This document shows, piece by piece, positions 18,258 through 27,803 of a DNA stretch of 64,000 nt. The notes below the pieces were generated by a model. That model was not told the DNA's origin. It saw only the letters and a list, made by a program, of their open reading frames with translations, and did no database searches. Both the position numbers and the translations under genes were made by a program. The stretch is from Bacillus mycoides (GTDB lineage: Bacteria > Bacillota > Bacilli > Bacillales > Bacillaceae_G). Every line of letters begins with the position of its first letter. Position 1 is the stretch's first letter. The stretch is from the NCBI RefSeq assembly GCF_001757995.1, contig NZ_LXLV01000062.1, forward strand, positions 372,001 to 436,000, written 5' to 3'.

Positions 18258-19106
18258 TTACACATGTTCTGCTTTCACTAATCGTTGTAAATGCATCGTT
18301 AAATAAATACTCTCCGCTTCATAAACAGGAAGTTGTAATTCTTTTTGCATTACCTTAACTAGCTTCCAAGCTAAGTTATAACAGACTGGATATTCTGCCT
18401 TTAATAAATCAGCAAAACTTTGTGCTTCTTCTACTTTTTCTCCTTTTTTCACCCGTTCAATAGCATATTGCAAATGACGAATAAGGCGTAAATAATGAAT
18501 GCTTTCTTGGTCTAATGTAATTTGTAGGCTTATCTCAATTAAAGAAACAAGTTGTGCAATAAGACGGGAATTTTGATTAACAGAAGATAAATCAGAGTTT
18601 GTAAGCGAGCTGTAAATATGGAGTGCGATAAAGCCAACTTCTCCTTCTGGCAATGTAATTTGCAAACGAGAATTTAAAAGTTGCACAACTCCTTCAGCAA
18701 TTTCATATTCCTCTGGATATAGCATTTTCGTTTCAACTAAAAAAGGATTATCTATTGTAAGTCCTTGTTTTAGCCTTTTAATTGCAAAAGAAATATGATC
18801 TGTTAAAGCGATATGAATATGTTCATTTAATGGAGACTCCGCTTTTTCTTGAATGTATAACATAATATCATTCATCAATTCAATTAGCTTTTCACTCACA
18901 TGTGGCACTAAAAGTTTGTATTGTTCTCGATCACGTTCATTTTTTAAAACAAACATTTTCTCAATTTGTTCTTGCTCCAACACATCTTCAGCCTTTTTTC
19001 CAAATCCAATTCCTTTACCGATCACTACTACTTCCTCGTGTTCAGGATGGCTAGCAATGATGACATTATTATTTAAAACTTTTTTAATTTCTAGATAATT
19101 ACTCAT
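18258..19106 (-). CDS. glcT: PtsG antiterminator of the BglG/SacY family
   Basis: A 282-residue RNA-binding antiterminator. Residues 1-57 form the coantiterminator domain (KVLNNNVIIAS, GKGIGFGKKAED). PRD1 (about 65-170) has HIHIALTDHISFAIKR, and PRD2 (about 175-280) ends with YEAESIYLTMHLQR; the histidines are sites of PTS phosphorylation. It should bind the RAT 180 bases downstream and allow ptsG transcription when glucose flux leaves EII unphosphorylated. GAGGGTGG precedes the ATG. Confidence 0.94.
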   Translation of the reverse strand: MSNYLEIKKVLNNNVIIASHPEHEEVVVIGKGIGFGKKAEDVLEQEQIEKMFVLKNERDREQYKLLVPHVSEKLIELMNDIMLYIQEKAESPLNEHIHIALTDHISFAIKRLKQGLTIDNPFLVETKMLYPEEYEIAEGVVQLLNSRLQITLPEGEVGFIALHIYSSLTNSDLSSVNQNSRLIAQLVSLIEISLQITLDQESIHYLRLIRHLQYAIERVKKGEKVEEAQSFADLLKAEYPVCYNLAWKLVKVMQKELQLPVYEAESIYLTMHLQRLVKAEHV

Positions 19107-19271
19107 ATAACACCACCCTCGTACTTAAATAGCCTACTTTTATGTTACAGAACATTCTTCTTTGTCGTCAATGTAAAACATCTACCATTTGATAAAAATT
19201 CATTTTTTAGACATGTTTGTATATGATGCGTATAATGTAAGAGCAACTGTACATAGAAAGGAGACAGCAAC

Positions 19272-20090
19272 ATGATTAAAATGTTTGTAAGTGATATTGA
19301 CGGTACAATGATGCAGCACGGAGGTCTGATTGATGAACAGGATGTTGCGGCACTTCGCAGTCTTGCTGAGCAAAATGTTATTCTTTGCTTCGCTTCTGGA
19401 CGACTTGATAATGAAATCGCAGACTTAATGAAAGCTGTAAATACAAATTTCCATCGTATTAGTGTAAACGGTGTGTTTGTATACACAAATGAAAATAAGC
19501 AACTATTGTCCGCAACTTTTGATTCCAGCATTCTTCCTGATTTACTAGCTATGACAAATCAAGACCCTTATTTCCGTTATGTAAGTGATGAGCATAATTA
19601 CTATATTGAAGAAAAGACACCTTTTATTCATGAACTCGAAAAACAAGTAACAATGACTTCTGTTGAAGAACCAAATTTATTACAGAAAATCGATGATACA
19701 ATTTTTCCAAATAAAATTTCTATCGGTGGAACAAAAGAAAACTTACAACTCCTTCAAAAAAAGATCGATGAAAAATTCCATGGAAAAGTTAGTACTTTTA
19801 TTTCAGCTGAACAATGTTTAGATGTAATGCCACCAAATATTAGTAAAGGTTCTGCTATTTCTGTTTTATTACAAGAGTTTCAAATACAACCAGAGGAGGT
19901 TGCATGCATAGGGGATTCTTACAATGATATTCCAATGTTTTCTTTAACTCCTCATAGTTTTGCTATGTCTCAAGCTGATAACGCGGTAAAAGAGCACGCT
20001 CACTATGTAGTAGATGCTGTCAAAGATGCCGTTAACCAAGTGCTTGTTTATAATGAAGAAGCAAATAAAAATACGACTCGATCCTTATAA
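19272..20090 (+). CDS. Cof-type HAD phosphatase
   Basis: A 272-residue cytoplasmic HAD hydrolase, subfamily IIB. The nucleophile motif is VSDIDGTMM (residues 6-14), motif II is in CFASGR, the lysine is in ISKGSAI, and the acidic motif is CIGDSYNDIPMF. Relatives dephosphorylate sugar phosphates or flavin and pyridoxal phosphates, so the substrate is open. It is paralogous to the gene at 28702 and divergent from glcT. AAAGGAGAC precedes the ATG. Confidence 0.87.
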   Translation: MIKMFVSDIDGTMMQHGGLIDEQDVAALRSLAEQNVILCFASGRLDNEIADLMKAVNTNFHRISVNGVFVYTNENKQLLSATFDSSILPDLLAMTNQDPYFRYVSDEHNYYIEEKTPFIHELEKQVTMTSVEEPNLLQKIDDTIFPNKISIGGTKENLQLLQKKIDEKFHGKVSTFISAEQCLDVMPPNISKGSAISVLLQEFQIQPEEVACIGDSYNDIPMFSLTPHSFAMSQADNAVKEHAHYVVDAVKDAVNQVLVYNEEANKNTTRSL

Positions 20091-20110
20091 GGATGAGTCG
20101 TATTTTTATT
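20064..20110 (+). terminator. Bidirectional terminator between the HAD gene and nagR
   Basis: AAAATACGACTC and GAGTCGTATTTT form a stem, with ATCC / GGAT inside. The HAD stop codon lies in the loop. Confidence 0.88.
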
Positions 20111-20163
20111 TCTTTACATGTTGAAAACATCAAAGTTCACTGTACTTCACAAACTGAAATATA

Positions 20164-20895
20164 TTACTTGTTACGTGCGATGTTCGTAATAAACTTGTAA
20201 CGATCACCACGATAAATACATTTCACATACTCTAACGGTAACTCACCTTCTGAATATGACCATTGACGCATTACAAGTACAGGCGCCTTTTTAGGAATAT
20301 GCAGATGTTCAGCTTCATTATCCGTTGCAATTGAAGCTTCAATTGATTGAGTAGCGCGAACAAGCTTAAAGCCCAGTTTTTTCTCTAAATGTTCATATAA
20401 AGATTGTTGCAATATTTCTTCGTTAATATCTTTCACAAGAGTTGGCGACAAATATGTCGTCTCAAATGCAATCGGTTCGTCATCAGCTAAGCGCGTACGC
20501 CTCACTTCATAAACCGATTCTCCCTCTTGTATTCTCAACCGGTCTGCTATTTTAGCAGTAGCTGGAACTAGGCGGAAACTTAATAACTGGCTGCTCGGTT
20601 TCATACCACGAGAAATCATATCTTCTGTGAATCCCGTCATTCCTTGCAACTTTTGCTCCACTTTCGGAAGTTGGACGAACGTTCCAATCCCACGTTTCCG
20701 GTATAAATAACCTTGTTCCACTAAGTTATTAATCGCCTGTCTGATTGTCATACGACTCACTTCGAACTTATCACAAAGTTCATTCTCAGATGGAATTTTA
20801 TCTCCCGGCTTCCATTCGCCTTCCTCAATTAGCTGTTTCACCCACTCTTGAATCTGATAATAGATCGGAAATGGTGAATACTTGTCGATGTTCAT
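20164..20895 (-). CDS. nagR: GntR/HutC-type repressor of N-acetylglucosamine use
   Basis: A 243-residue regulator. Residues about 4-75 are the winged helix ([37 protein letters not shown]), and 90-243 form the UTRA effector domain ([17 protein letters not shown]). It is the YvoA/NagR type, which releases DNA on binding glucosamine-6-phosphate or its N-acetyl form. The start [10 protein letters not shown] overlaps the nagB end by 71 bases. It is last in nagA-nagB-nagR, and its likely operator lies upstream of nagA. Confidence 0.92.
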   Translation of the reverse strand: MNIDKYSPFPIYYQIQEWVKQLIEEGEWKPGDKIPSENELCDKFEVSRMTIRQAINNLVEQGYLYRKRGIGTFVQLPKVEQKLQGMTGFTEDMISRGMKPSSQLLSFRLVPATAKIADRLRIQEGESVYEVRRTRLADDEPIAFETTYLSPTLVKDINEEILQQSLYEHLEKKLGFKLVRATQSIEASIATDNEAEHLHIPKKAPVLVMRQWSYSEGELPLEYVKCIYRGDRYKFITNIARNK

Positions 20896-21613
20896 CAGCA
20901 ATCGCCTCACTGCATAAAGATAGAGCTTCTGGATCTGCGATTACGGTTACATTCGGATGACGTTGTAAAACTGTAGCAGGACACGCCTCACTATATTCAC
21001 CTTGCAATAATTCTTTAATAGCTTCTGCCTTTTTAGATCCCATAGCAACAAGTAGAATTTGTTTCGCTTTCATAATACTTCCAATTCCCATTGTAATCGC
21101 ATGAGTCGGCACATCTTCTTCATTTTCAAAGAAGCGAAGGTTTGCTTGGCGCGTAGATTCTGTTAATTCTACAATGTTAGTTGGAGAATTAAATGGTGTT
21201 CCTGGCTCATTAAATCCGATGTGACCGTTTTCACCGATTCCAAGAATCTGTAAATCAACTGGGTTAGCTACTAGAATGCCTTCATAACGCTTGCACTCTT
21301 CCTCTAAATCACTTGCCATCCCATTCGGTACATAAGTTTGTTTTAATGGAAGATGATCAAACAACTGTTCTTGCATGAAATAGTGATAGCTGTTTTTATC
21401 TTCGTGTGGTAAATTTACGTACTCATCTAAGTTTACAGTGGTTGTATGACTTGTATCAAGTTTATTTTTTCGCATTTCTGCATAAATACCTAATGGAGAG
21501 CTTCCTGTAGCCATTCCTAAAGTTGGATTTTCTTTTGATTTTACAACCTCTTTAATTAACTTATAACCTGCTTCTGCTAATTCTTCTGGAGTTTTTACAA
21601 CAAGAATATTCAT
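20825..21613 (-). CDS. nagB: Glucosamine-6-phosphate deaminase
   Basis: A 262-residue enzyme that converts glucosamine-6-phosphate to fructose-6-phosphate and ammonia. Characteristic segments are [16 protein letters not shown], the catalytic LDEYVNL and [15 protein letters not shown]. The length matches the monomeric Bacillus type rather than the longer allosteric E. coli enzyme. It starts four bases after nagA. Confidence 0.95.
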   Translation of the reverse strand: MNILVVKTPEELAEAGYKLIKEVVKSKENPTLGMATGSSPLGIYAEMRKNKLDTSHTTTVNLDEYVNLPHEDKNSYHYFMQEQLFDHLPLKQTYVPNGMASDLEEECKRYEGILVANPVDLQILGIGENGHIGFNEPGTPFNSPTNIVELTESTRQANLRFFENEEDVPTHAITMGIGSIMKAKQILLVAMGSKKAEAIKELLQGEYSEACPATVLQRHPNVTVIADPEALSLCSEAIADEHRQVFTISDLLSDSRVGETAN

Positions 21614-21617
21614 CTAA

Positions 21618-22766
21618 TTACTTCCCTTCCTTCATATGAATTCCTAAACGAACCGTATCATATACATGTAATTCTTCAGTCATAACAACAAAGTCTGCAT
21701 CTTTACCTGCCGCTAACGCGCCTTTATTATTTAATCCAAACTCTTCTGCTTGGTTAACTGATGTCATCAACACTGCATCCTCGATTGAACATCCTGTAAA
21801 TTCAATTACATTTCGGAAAGCTTGATCCATTTTCAAAATACTACCAGCTAACGTTCCATCTTCTAATCGGGCACTGCCATCTTTTACATGTACTGGCTGT
21901 CCGCCAAGTTCATATAATCCTTCTTCAAGACCTTTTGCACGCATTGCATCTGTAATGACACTTACTTTTTTCGGTCCTTTTAATTTATACGCTAATTTCA
22001 CCATATCAGGGTGAATGTGAATACCATCTGTAATTACTTCAACCATTACATCTGGATTTAATAACACATGACCAACAACTCCTGGTTCACGATGATGTAA
22101 TCCACGCATTTGATTGTATAAATGTGTTGCATGTGTAATTTTTCTATTTTTCAGTTGTGCATCAATCGCATCTGTATGCCCCATTGTGCCAACAACACCT
22201 GTTTCAGCAAGATACTGTTCAAACTCTAACGCACCTTCTTCTTCCGGTGCATATGTTACTAATTTAATTAGATTACCGCTTGCTTCCTGCCATTGTTTAA
22301 ATTGCTCGATACTCGCAGGAACAATATGTTCAAGTGGTTGTGCACCCGCACGTTTTTTTGAAACATATGGTCCTTCTAAATGAATATATTCGAAATGTGC
22401 CCCTTTATCTTTCGCTTCCTTCGCAGCACTTAGCGCCGCTTCAATCGCTTCTGGAGCTTGTGTCATTGTTGTTGGGAAGTACGTTGTAACTCCTTCTTTT
22501 AGCATTTCTTTACCAAGAGTTACTAATCCATCGCTATTTGCATCCATCGCATCAATATCGTATCCACCATGAATATGAACATCAATCATACCTGGAATCA
22601 CAATCTTTCCTGCCGCATCTAACACAGTTTCATTTTCTTGTGATACATATTGAGCCATCAAACCAATTTCTTTAACTGTTTCTGCGTAACGAATAAATCC
22701 GTTTTCCACTACTTCTTTACCTGTATAAATTTTGGCATTGATGACAACTTGCGTTTTCATTTTCAT
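21618..22766 (-). CDS. nagA: N-acetylglucosamine-6-phosphate deacetylase
   Basis: A 382-residue amidohydrolase that removes acetate from GlcNAc-6-phosphate. The metal site is VIPGMIDVHIHGGYDIDAMD, with later ligands in LEGPYVSKK, GTMGHTDA and ATHLYNQM, and the catalytic Asp in SVITDAMRAKG. AAAGGATCG precedes two in-frame ATGs, 22766 and 22760; the second has the better spacing. It is first in nagABR. Confidence 0.95.
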   Translation of the reverse strand: MKMKTQVVINAKIYTGKEVVENGFIRYAETVKEIGLMAQYVSQENETVLDAAGKIVIPGMIDVHIHGGYDIDAMDANSDGLVTLGKEMLKEGVTTYFPTTMTQAPEAIEAALSAAKEAKDKGAHFEYIHLEGPYVSKKRAGAQPLEHIVPASIEQFKQWQEASGNLIKLVTYAPEEEGALEFEQYLAETGVVGTMGHTDAIDAQLKNRKITHATHLYNQMRGLHHREPGVVGHVLLNPDVMVEVITDGIHIHPDMVKLAYKLKGPKKVSVITDAMRAKGLEEGLYELGGQPVHVKDGSARLEDGTLAGSILKMDQAFRNVIEFTGCSIEDAVLMTSVNQAEEFGLNNKGALAAGKDADFVVMTEELHVYDTVRLGIHMKEGK

Positions 22767-22841
22767 CGATCCTTTCCCATGAAATACCTACTTATTATTA
22801 TTACCTTATTCGCCTAATTCCATCTTAATATACACACAAGT

Positions 22842-22857
22842 AGTTGTCTATACATTC
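22842..22857 (-). promoter_or_regulatory. Probable NagR operator (dre-type)
   Basis: AGTTGTCTATACATTC (plus strand) resembles the GntR/HutC operator AGTGGTCTAGACCACT, keeping the GTNTANAC core on the opposite strand (GTATAGAC). It lies about 75 bases upstream of nagA and 45 downstream of the predicted start point. Confidence 0.65.
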
Positions 22858-22908
22858 TAATGAAATTTCCTCTTCGTTTAGCGAAAAAAGGAAATTGATT
22901 TCTTTTTC

Positions 22909-22938
22909 ATTATAATATATATTATTCATTTTTTCCAA
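22909..22938 (-). promoter_or_regulatory. Promoter of nagABR
   Basis: On the minus strand TTGGAA and TATAAT are separated by 18 bases, upstream of the operator. Confidence 0.55.
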
Positions 22939-22966
22939 AATGGAAAATACCCTCTTATATAATTGG

Positions 22967-23869
22967 TTACTTAAGTAATGGCATAAGACCACTCGTCCCC
23001 ATAGTAATATGTTCACCATCTGTTTCTATTTCTACAGTACGCTTGTTTGTTCCGTATATCATTATACCACGCTGTTTTAATCGTCTTACTACACTTTGAT
23101 GAGGATGCCCATACGGATTTCTACTCCCGTACGAAAGAATAGCGAATTGTGGATCTACTTTTTTTAAGAATGTTTCACTCGTTGAAGTATACGAGCCATG
23201 ATGCCCAACTTTTAATACATCTGCATGTACATCAAATTGCTTTAATATTTCATTTTCTGTCCGTATATCAGCATCACCCATTAATAAAAAGTCCGCTTTA
23301 CCATATCGAATCTTTAGCACAATTGAGGACTCGTTATTCTCGTCTTTCGATTTACCATTGTTCAACACTTGTATAGAAACATGTGGATCTAGCGGTATAT
23401 ATTGTCCTTCCTTCACTGAAATGAAAGATATACCCCTTTTTTTAATATTATTCCGATACGTATGATAAGTAAATGAACTATATGTTTTTCCACTATCTAA
23501 TACGAGTGCAACCGGCATTTGTTCTACAATTGGAATAAGTCCCCCTATATGGTCCATATCCGGATGAGTACTTACAATCACATCTAAATGATTAATTCCT
23601 TTTTCAATTAGTTTTTGAATAATAACCTCTCCCGCTTCATACGGGCCCCCATCTATTAACATCGTTTGACCATTTGGCAATGTAATAAGTGTCGCATCAC
23701 CTTGTCCAACTTTTAAAAAACTCACTTTCATTTTACCAAAGTGTTGCCGCTGCATATGTATAGAAGACGCAGTATGAATAGACATCATATATCTTTTAGC
23801 CGATGCGCTGTTTAACGAAAAACATAATAAAACAGAAACCAACAATAGAATACTCCGTACACCTTTCAT
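22967..23869 (-). CDS. Secreted metallo-beta-lactamase-fold hydrolase (ComEC C-terminal-like)
   Basis: A 300-residue protein with a signal peptide (about residues 1-23, ending SASA) and a metallo-beta-lactamase domain resembling the hydrolase domain of ComEC. Metal motifs are STHPDMDHIGG, LMGDAD and VLKVGHHGS. LKVGQGDATLI before it is typical of this subgroup, some of which cleave DNA or phosphodiesters outside the cell. There is no competence channel domain. I start at MKGVRSILLL, with GGAGACG upstream. Confidence 0.82.
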   Translation of the reverse strand: MKGVRSILLLVSVLLCFSLNSASAKRYMMSIHTASSIHMQRQHFGKMKVSFLKVGQGDATLITLPNGQTMLIDGGPYEAGEVIIQKLIEKGINHLDVIVSTHPDMDHIGGLIPIVEQMPVALVLDSGKTYSSFTYHTYRNNIKKRGISFISVKEGQYIPLDPHVSIQVLNNGKSKDENNESSIVLKIRYGKADFLLMGDADIRTENEILKQFDVHADVLKVGHHGSYTSTSETFLKKVDPQFAILSYGSRNPYGHPHQSVVRRLKQRGIMIYGTNKRTVEIETDGEHITMGTSGLMPLLK

Positions 23870-23918
23870 AGCTCGTCTCCTTTTTTCATTTAGTATGGCA
23901 CGCTCTGTAATTGATATA

Positions 23919-23952
23919 CAAAAAAAGCTTAGCAAAATGCTAAGCTTTTATT
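23919..23952 (-). terminator. Terminator of scpB
   Basis: AAAAGCTTAGCA and TGCTAAGCTTTT form a stem with a three-base loop on the minus strand, overlapping the scpB stop codon. Confidence 0.85.
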
Positions 23953-24520
23953 TTGATAATTCCTGTAAAGAACCAAAGAATAAATCCGCTTCATTCATTT
24001 GTTCATTTTCTTCCGAAAGAGGTGGTAAATCATCTAACGTTTTCAATCCAAACGTGTCCAAAAATTCTTTCGTAGTTCCATATAAGATAGGACGCCCTGG
24101 GCCTTCCGCTCTTCCTGTTTCTTTTATAAGTAAGTGTGAAACTAACGTTTGTAATGCCTTGTCCGTTTTCACACCTCTAATCTCTTCCATTTCTGTCCTT
24201 GTAATCGGTTGACGGTACGCAACAATTGCCAACGTTTCAAGAGCTGCTTGAGAAAGTGAAGCCGCAGTTGGAGTATCTATTAATTTTTGATAGTACGAAG
24301 CATGTTCTTTCTTTGTTGCAAAACGATACACTTTTGCATATTGTACAATTTGCAAACCGCGATTCGATCCTTCGCACTCTTTTTGCATTTCCTCTATACT
24401 GTTTATTACTTCTTCCACTTCAACTTCCAGAACTTTAGCTATCTGTTCCGGGTAAATCCCTTCGTCACCTGCAACAAATAAAAGCCCTTCAATAATCGCT
24501 TTTTGTTCTTTTCTATCCAT
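23948..24520 (-). CDS. scpB: Segregation and condensation protein B
   Basis: A 190-residue winged-helix subunit of the SMC-ScpA-ScpB complex that compacts and segregates the chromosome. The N terminus [12 protein letters not shown] and the core [25 protein letters not shown] with [18 protein letters not shown] are diagnostic. The acidic tail is usual. AGGAGGAAGGAG precedes the start. It lies 158 bases after scpA, not overlapping it, with a hairpin between. Confidence 0.94.
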   Translation of the reverse strand: MDRKEQKAIIEGLLFVAGDEGIYPEQIAKVLEVEVEEVINSIEEMQKECEGSNRGLQIVQYAKVYRFATKKEHASYYQKLIDTPTAASLSQAALETLAIVAYRQPITRTEMEEIRGVKTDKALQTLVSHLLIKETGRAEGPGRPILYGTTKEFLDTFGLKTLDDLPPLSEENEQMNEADLFFGSLQELSK

Positions 24521-24562
24521 TTTACGAACTCCTTCCTCCTATTTCCCATAAAAAATACACAT

Positions 24563-24596
24563 AAAAAAACCGAATCACAGTAAATGCGTTCGGTTC
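24563..24596 (-). terminator. Weak terminator-like hairpin between scpA and scpB
   Basis: On the minus strand AACCGAA and TTCGGTT enclose a 14-base loop and are followed by a T run. Confidence 0.5.
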
Positions 24597-24678
24597 AATA
24601 TTTCTTCTCTCGTTCCAAACGATACATTAAAACCTAACATGAGATAAAATATTTATATCCCATCTTCACATGCTGGCT

Positions 24679-25422
24679 CTATACGGATTTATTAGAGCTT
24701 GATACGAAAATTTCATCAAAATTATGTTCTTGCTCAATTATGATTTGTTGATTTTTCATTAGCTCAAGAACCGCTAAAAATGTTACAACCATTATTTCGC
24801 GTTCTTCATCAGCAAACAAATCATAAAAGCTTTGACGACCGCCTCTTACTTCTAACTGTTGTAGAATATCAGTCATTCGCTGTGCAATTGGTATTTCTTG
24901 GCGAGTAATTCGCGCTGTTACGGGGGTTTTTGCTTTTTTACGACGCATTAGCTTTTGAAATGCCGCTAACATATCATATAACGTAACATCAAGAGGTAAG
25001 CTTGTCTCCTCTTCTTGTTGAAATGATGTAAAATCAATTGGCGGACGTGTATATAGCTGTGCTCTTTCTTGTTCTCTTTCTTTTAACTCAGTAGCAACTT
25101 GCTTATATTTCTTATATTCAATTAACCTCTCCATCAATTCTTGACGAGGATCATCTATAAAGTCTTCACCGTTATCAGGTACATCTTCTTCTTGTTTCGG
25201 TAACAACATTTTACTTTTAATTTGTAATAACGTTGCAGCCATTACTAAATACTCACTGGCAACATCTAATTGTAATTCTTTCATCGTATGGACATAAGAT
25301 AGATATTGCTCTGTAATTTCCGCTACAGGAATATTATATATATCAATTTCGTAACGATTTATTAAGTGTAACAATAGATCTAAAGGCCCTTCAAAAGCCT
25401 CTACTTTAAAATTATACTGCAC
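24679..25422 (-). CDS. scpA: Segregation and condensation protein A
   Basis: A 247-residue kleisin that bridges the SMC heads and binds ScpB. The N-terminal [20 protein letters not shown] is diagnostic, and the C-terminal winged helix contains [13 protein letters not shown]. The GTG at 25422 is chosen: GGTGGG lies seven bases upstream and the result begins like B. subtilis ScpA (M-x-Y-x-x-K). The gene ypuF is divergent from it, beyond a small gene. Confidence 0.94.
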   Translation of the reverse strand: MQYNFKVEAFEGPLDLLLHLINRYEIDIYNIPVAEITEQYLSYVHTMKELQLDVASEYLVMAATLLQIKSKMLLPKQEEDVPDNGEDFIDDPRQELMERLIEYKKYKQVATELKEREQERAQLYTRPPIDFTSFQQEEETSLPLDVTLYDMLAAFQKLMRRKKAKTPVTARITRQEIPIAQRMTDILQQLEVRGGRQSFYDLFADEEREIMVVTFLAVLELMKNQQIIIEQEHNFDEIFVSSSNKSV

Positions 25423-25591
25423 AAAGCATCCCACCACATTTTTTCTATAACACCATAAGTATAGAGCATCCTCATGTTCTATCCAACCTTTTTAAGAAAT
25501 TTAATTAAAAATAGACCTATGCCCATGTCATAATGCCCACCGCTTCATATGATAACAATGTAGTAAGAACAATGTAGGAGGTCAAAAAACT

Positions 25592-25687
25592 ATGGGTCAC
25601 GTTGATTGCGGTTTTAGCGGTGGGTTCGCATTACTTGTTGTACTGTTCATTTTACTAATCATTGTAGGAGCAGCTTGCTTCTGCTAA
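25592..25687 (+). CDS. YjcZ-family small sporulation protein
   Basis: A 31-residue peptide, MGHVDCGFSGGFALLVVLFI followed by LLIIVGAACFC. The glycine-rich start and single hydrophobic helix ending in CFC are typical of the YjcZ/YczI small spore membrane proteins. A perfect AGGAGGT lies ten bases upstream of the ATG. A CATATGATA, fitting the sigma-K -10 CATANNNTA, lies about 45 bases upstream without a convincing -35. Function of the family is unknown. Confidence 0.85.
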   Translation: MGHVDCGFSGGFALLVVLFILLIIVGAACFC

Positions 25688-25786
25688 TAGGAAGCAATAA
25701 AGCGACTAGGGATATTTCTCTAGTCGCTTATTGTTAATATTTCTATGATAAACTGTACATAGAACCTTTAGACAGGAGCGAAAAAA

Positions 25787-26305
25787 ATGTATCCTACCGA
25801 GTACATACAATTTTTAATTCATTTTCATGGAGACTATGATTATTTTGAATGTCATGAAATATTAGAAGAGTATTGGAAATTAAAACCTAGAGGAGAACGC
25901 GACAATTACTTAGTCGGTCTCATTCAAATTGCTGTTTCCTTATACCATCACAGACGATCCAACTGGAATGGCGCAGAGAAGATGATAAAAAGCGCAATAG
26001 CACTTTTAGAAAAGAACAGTGCGCCGTTACATCAATTAGGAATAGATCATAAACAACTTATATTCCTATTAAATGAGAGGCTACAATCTATCCACAAAAA
26101 GAAAATTTTCGCGCCATTATTTTTACCATTATTAGACACATCGTTAGAAAAACAATGCATACAGTTATGTAAGAAACAAAACCTCTCTTGGAAAGATGTG
26201 AACGTCATTCCTGGTGAATACATCATAAATAAGCACACATTGCGTGATCGAACAGAAGTCATTTCTGAACGACACGAACAACTACAAAAAAGAAAGCAGA
26301 GATAA
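25787..26305 (+). CDS. ypuF: DUF309 family protein (YpuF-like)
   Basis: A 172-residue soluble helical protein of the DUF309 family. The family signature FNCHEVLEEYW-type segment appears as YFECHEILEEYWK (about residues 19-31), followed by LVGLIQIAVSLYHHRRSN. In B. subtilis ypuF likewise neighbours scpAB and ribT. No biochemical role is established. GACAGGAGCG precedes the ATG. It converges on ribT. Confidence 0.82.
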   Translation: MYPTEYIQFLIHFHGDYDYFECHEILEEYWKLKPRGERDNYLVGLIQIAVSLYHHRRSNWNGAEKMIKSAIALLEKNSAPLHQLGIDHKQLIFLLNERLQSIHKKKIFAPLFLPLLDTSLEKQCIQLCKKQNLSWKDVNVIPGEYIINKHTLRDRTEVISERHEQLQKRKQR

Positions 26306-26325
26306 TAAACTACTTATCCCTGCTT

Positions 26326-26694
26326 TCATGAATGTATATTTTGTTCAAGCTCTTTACACTTTTTGCAAAAACTTGCTGTTTGCTCATTTCCGCAAATTGT
26401 AAACTCAAGAAATTTACTCTTAAGCTCTTGAACCATCTTCGTCCCAATCCCCATATGACGGTGAGACGGATTCACGCTCAAATGCTGAATTTCCAATACC
26501 TGATCTTCTTTTTTTATAATCCCCATTATCCCAACAAAATCTTCATTTTGTTTCCACAAATACAATTGCCAATCCTCTTTCGCTTCATATTCTTTCATTG
26601 TCAATTGTAATGTTTTTACATCTTTTTCAGTTGGCATAAATGAAAGAAGCCCCATTGCAATTTTTTCATAACTTTTTTTAAAACGAATTAACAT
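26326..26694 (-). CDS. ribT: RibT-type GNAT acetyltransferase
   Basis: A 122-residue GNAT protein very similar to B. subtilis RibT in its opening (MLIRFKKSYEKIAMGLLSFM). The acetyl-CoA site is IQHLSVNPSHRHMGIGTKMV. RibT is historically tied to the riboflavin operon, but its substrate is unknown; here it stands apart from rib genes and has its own promoter. The C terminus holds a CKKCKE pair. No FMN riboswitch is seen upstream. Confidence 0.88.
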   Translation of the reverse strand: MLIRFKKSYEKIAMGLLSFMPTEKDVKTLQLTMKEYEAKEDWQLYLWKQNEDFVGIMGIIKKEDQVLEIQHLSVNPSHRHMGIGTKMVQELKSKFLEFTICGNEQTASFCKKCKELEQNIHS

Positions 26695-27141
26695 AACCCT
26701 TATCCCTTCTTACAAAAGTTACAAACTATTTATCCCATCAATCACTCTTTTCATATCACATTCATTCTACAATATTTTTACCAGAGTGAGAAGAGGCTGA
26801 AACAACTTGATAATCATACAAAGCGTTAAGAAGAAAGTCAAATATATGTTTCCACGCTATTTCTTTCTATTACACCGCTCAAAAAAGAGACAATACTATA
26901 TAAGAACTAAAAGGAAAATCCCTTTCTCATCACATTTTAATTACTAACCACTTTTGAAAAAAGTAGTTCTACCAAAAGCAATATGTTAAGAGAAATCCAT
27001 TTATTGAAGCATATAATTCGTACTCCATCCTATGTATTTTATTAAAAGTGTGTTCTCATGAACAATATAATTTAACGTTAGTAGCCGTCCTATTTGTGTC
27101 ATATACTTTAAAATATATAACAATTCCTGTTTATAGGAAAT
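26695..27141. other. Intergenic region of about 450 bases
   Basis: Between ribT and the ppiB terminator. It holds the ribT promoter at 26813-26841 and an imperfect dyad near 26950. I found no credible gene, RNA or repeat; a short open frame near 26849 lacks a ribosome site. It may be a decayed region. Confidence 0.5.
26813..26841 (-). promoter_or_regulatory. Sigma-A promoter upstream of ribT
   Basis: TTGACT and TATGAT, 17 bases apart on the minus strand, point toward ribT and imply a leader of about 110 bases. Confidence 0.6.
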
Positions 27142-27171
27142 AAAAAAGAGAGCAAAATCGCTCTCTTTTTC
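27142..27171 (-). terminator. Terminator of ppiB
   Basis: AAAAAGAGAGC and GCTCTCTTTTT form a stem with a short loop just after the ppiB stop. Confidence 0.9.
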
Positions 27172-27178
27172 TCATAAC

Positions 27179-27616
27179 TTATTCTTCCCAAACTTTAACT
27201 TCTTTCATTACATCACCTTGACGCATGTTTAATACCGTTTCAATACCGCTTGTTGCTTTACCGAATACAGTATGTACGCCATCTAAATGCGGTTGTGGCT
27301 CATGAACAACAAAGAATTGGCTACCGCCTGTGTTACGGCCAGCATGTGCCATAGAAAGTGAGCCAACAAGATGTCTATGAGGATTTCCATCAGTTTCACA
27401 TGGAATAGAGTAACCTGGGCCACCTGCTCCTGTTCCTGTTGGGTCTCCACCTTGGCTTACGAAGCCAGGAATAACTCGGTGGAATGTCACACCATCATAA
27501 AATCCTTGCTCTGCTAATTTTTTAAAGTTTTCTACTGTTTTTGGTGCCTCTTCTGGGAAAAATTCCAAATCGATTTTTTCGCCATTTTCCATTAATATGT
27601 ATCCTAAAGTTTTCAT
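27179..27616 (-). CDS. ppiB: Peptidyl-prolyl cis-trans isomerase B (cyclophilin)
   Basis: A 145-residue cytoplasmic cyclophilin that speeds proline isomerisation during folding. Signatures are [19 protein letters not shown] with the catalytic Arg, [16 protein letters not shown] and [15 protein letters not shown]. It has no signal peptide. GAAAGGAGA precedes the ATG. It is divergent from ypuA, as in B. subtilis. Confidence 0.96.
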   Translation of the reverse strand: MKTLGYILMENGEKIDLEFFPEEAPKTVENFKKLAEQGFYDGVTFHRVIPGFVSQGGDPTGTGAGGPGYSIPCETDGNPHRHLVGSLSMAHAGRNTGGSQFFVVHEPQPHLDGVHTVFGKATSGIETVLNMRQGDVMKEVKVWEE

Positions 27617-27803
27617 ATGTATATGTCTCCTTTCAACTATCTCAGCACTATATTAACATATTCATGACGAGAAACAAAAAGAATCCGACAATCTGCATAC
27701 TTCTTTTTCGAAATGTGGAAAAAGCTAGGTGACAAATTTTAAAAATATACTATAATAACTGTGTTGCCCGAAAATTTTAGAAAGAGAAAGGGAGCGATTT
27801 TTC

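Noticed and set aside
13743-19106. Horizontal acquisition of the PTS block.
   Set aside because: Base composition and gene order look like normal Bacillus core genome, with no mobile genes or flanking repeats.
22825-22927. A small frame between nagA and the metallo-beta-lactamase gene.
   Set aside because: It has no good ribosome site and overlaps the nagA promoter and NagR operator.
26849-26908. A 19-codon frame beginning MFPRYFF in the gap upstream of ribT.
   Set aside because: It is short, lacks a convincing ribosome site and shows no recognisable sequence.
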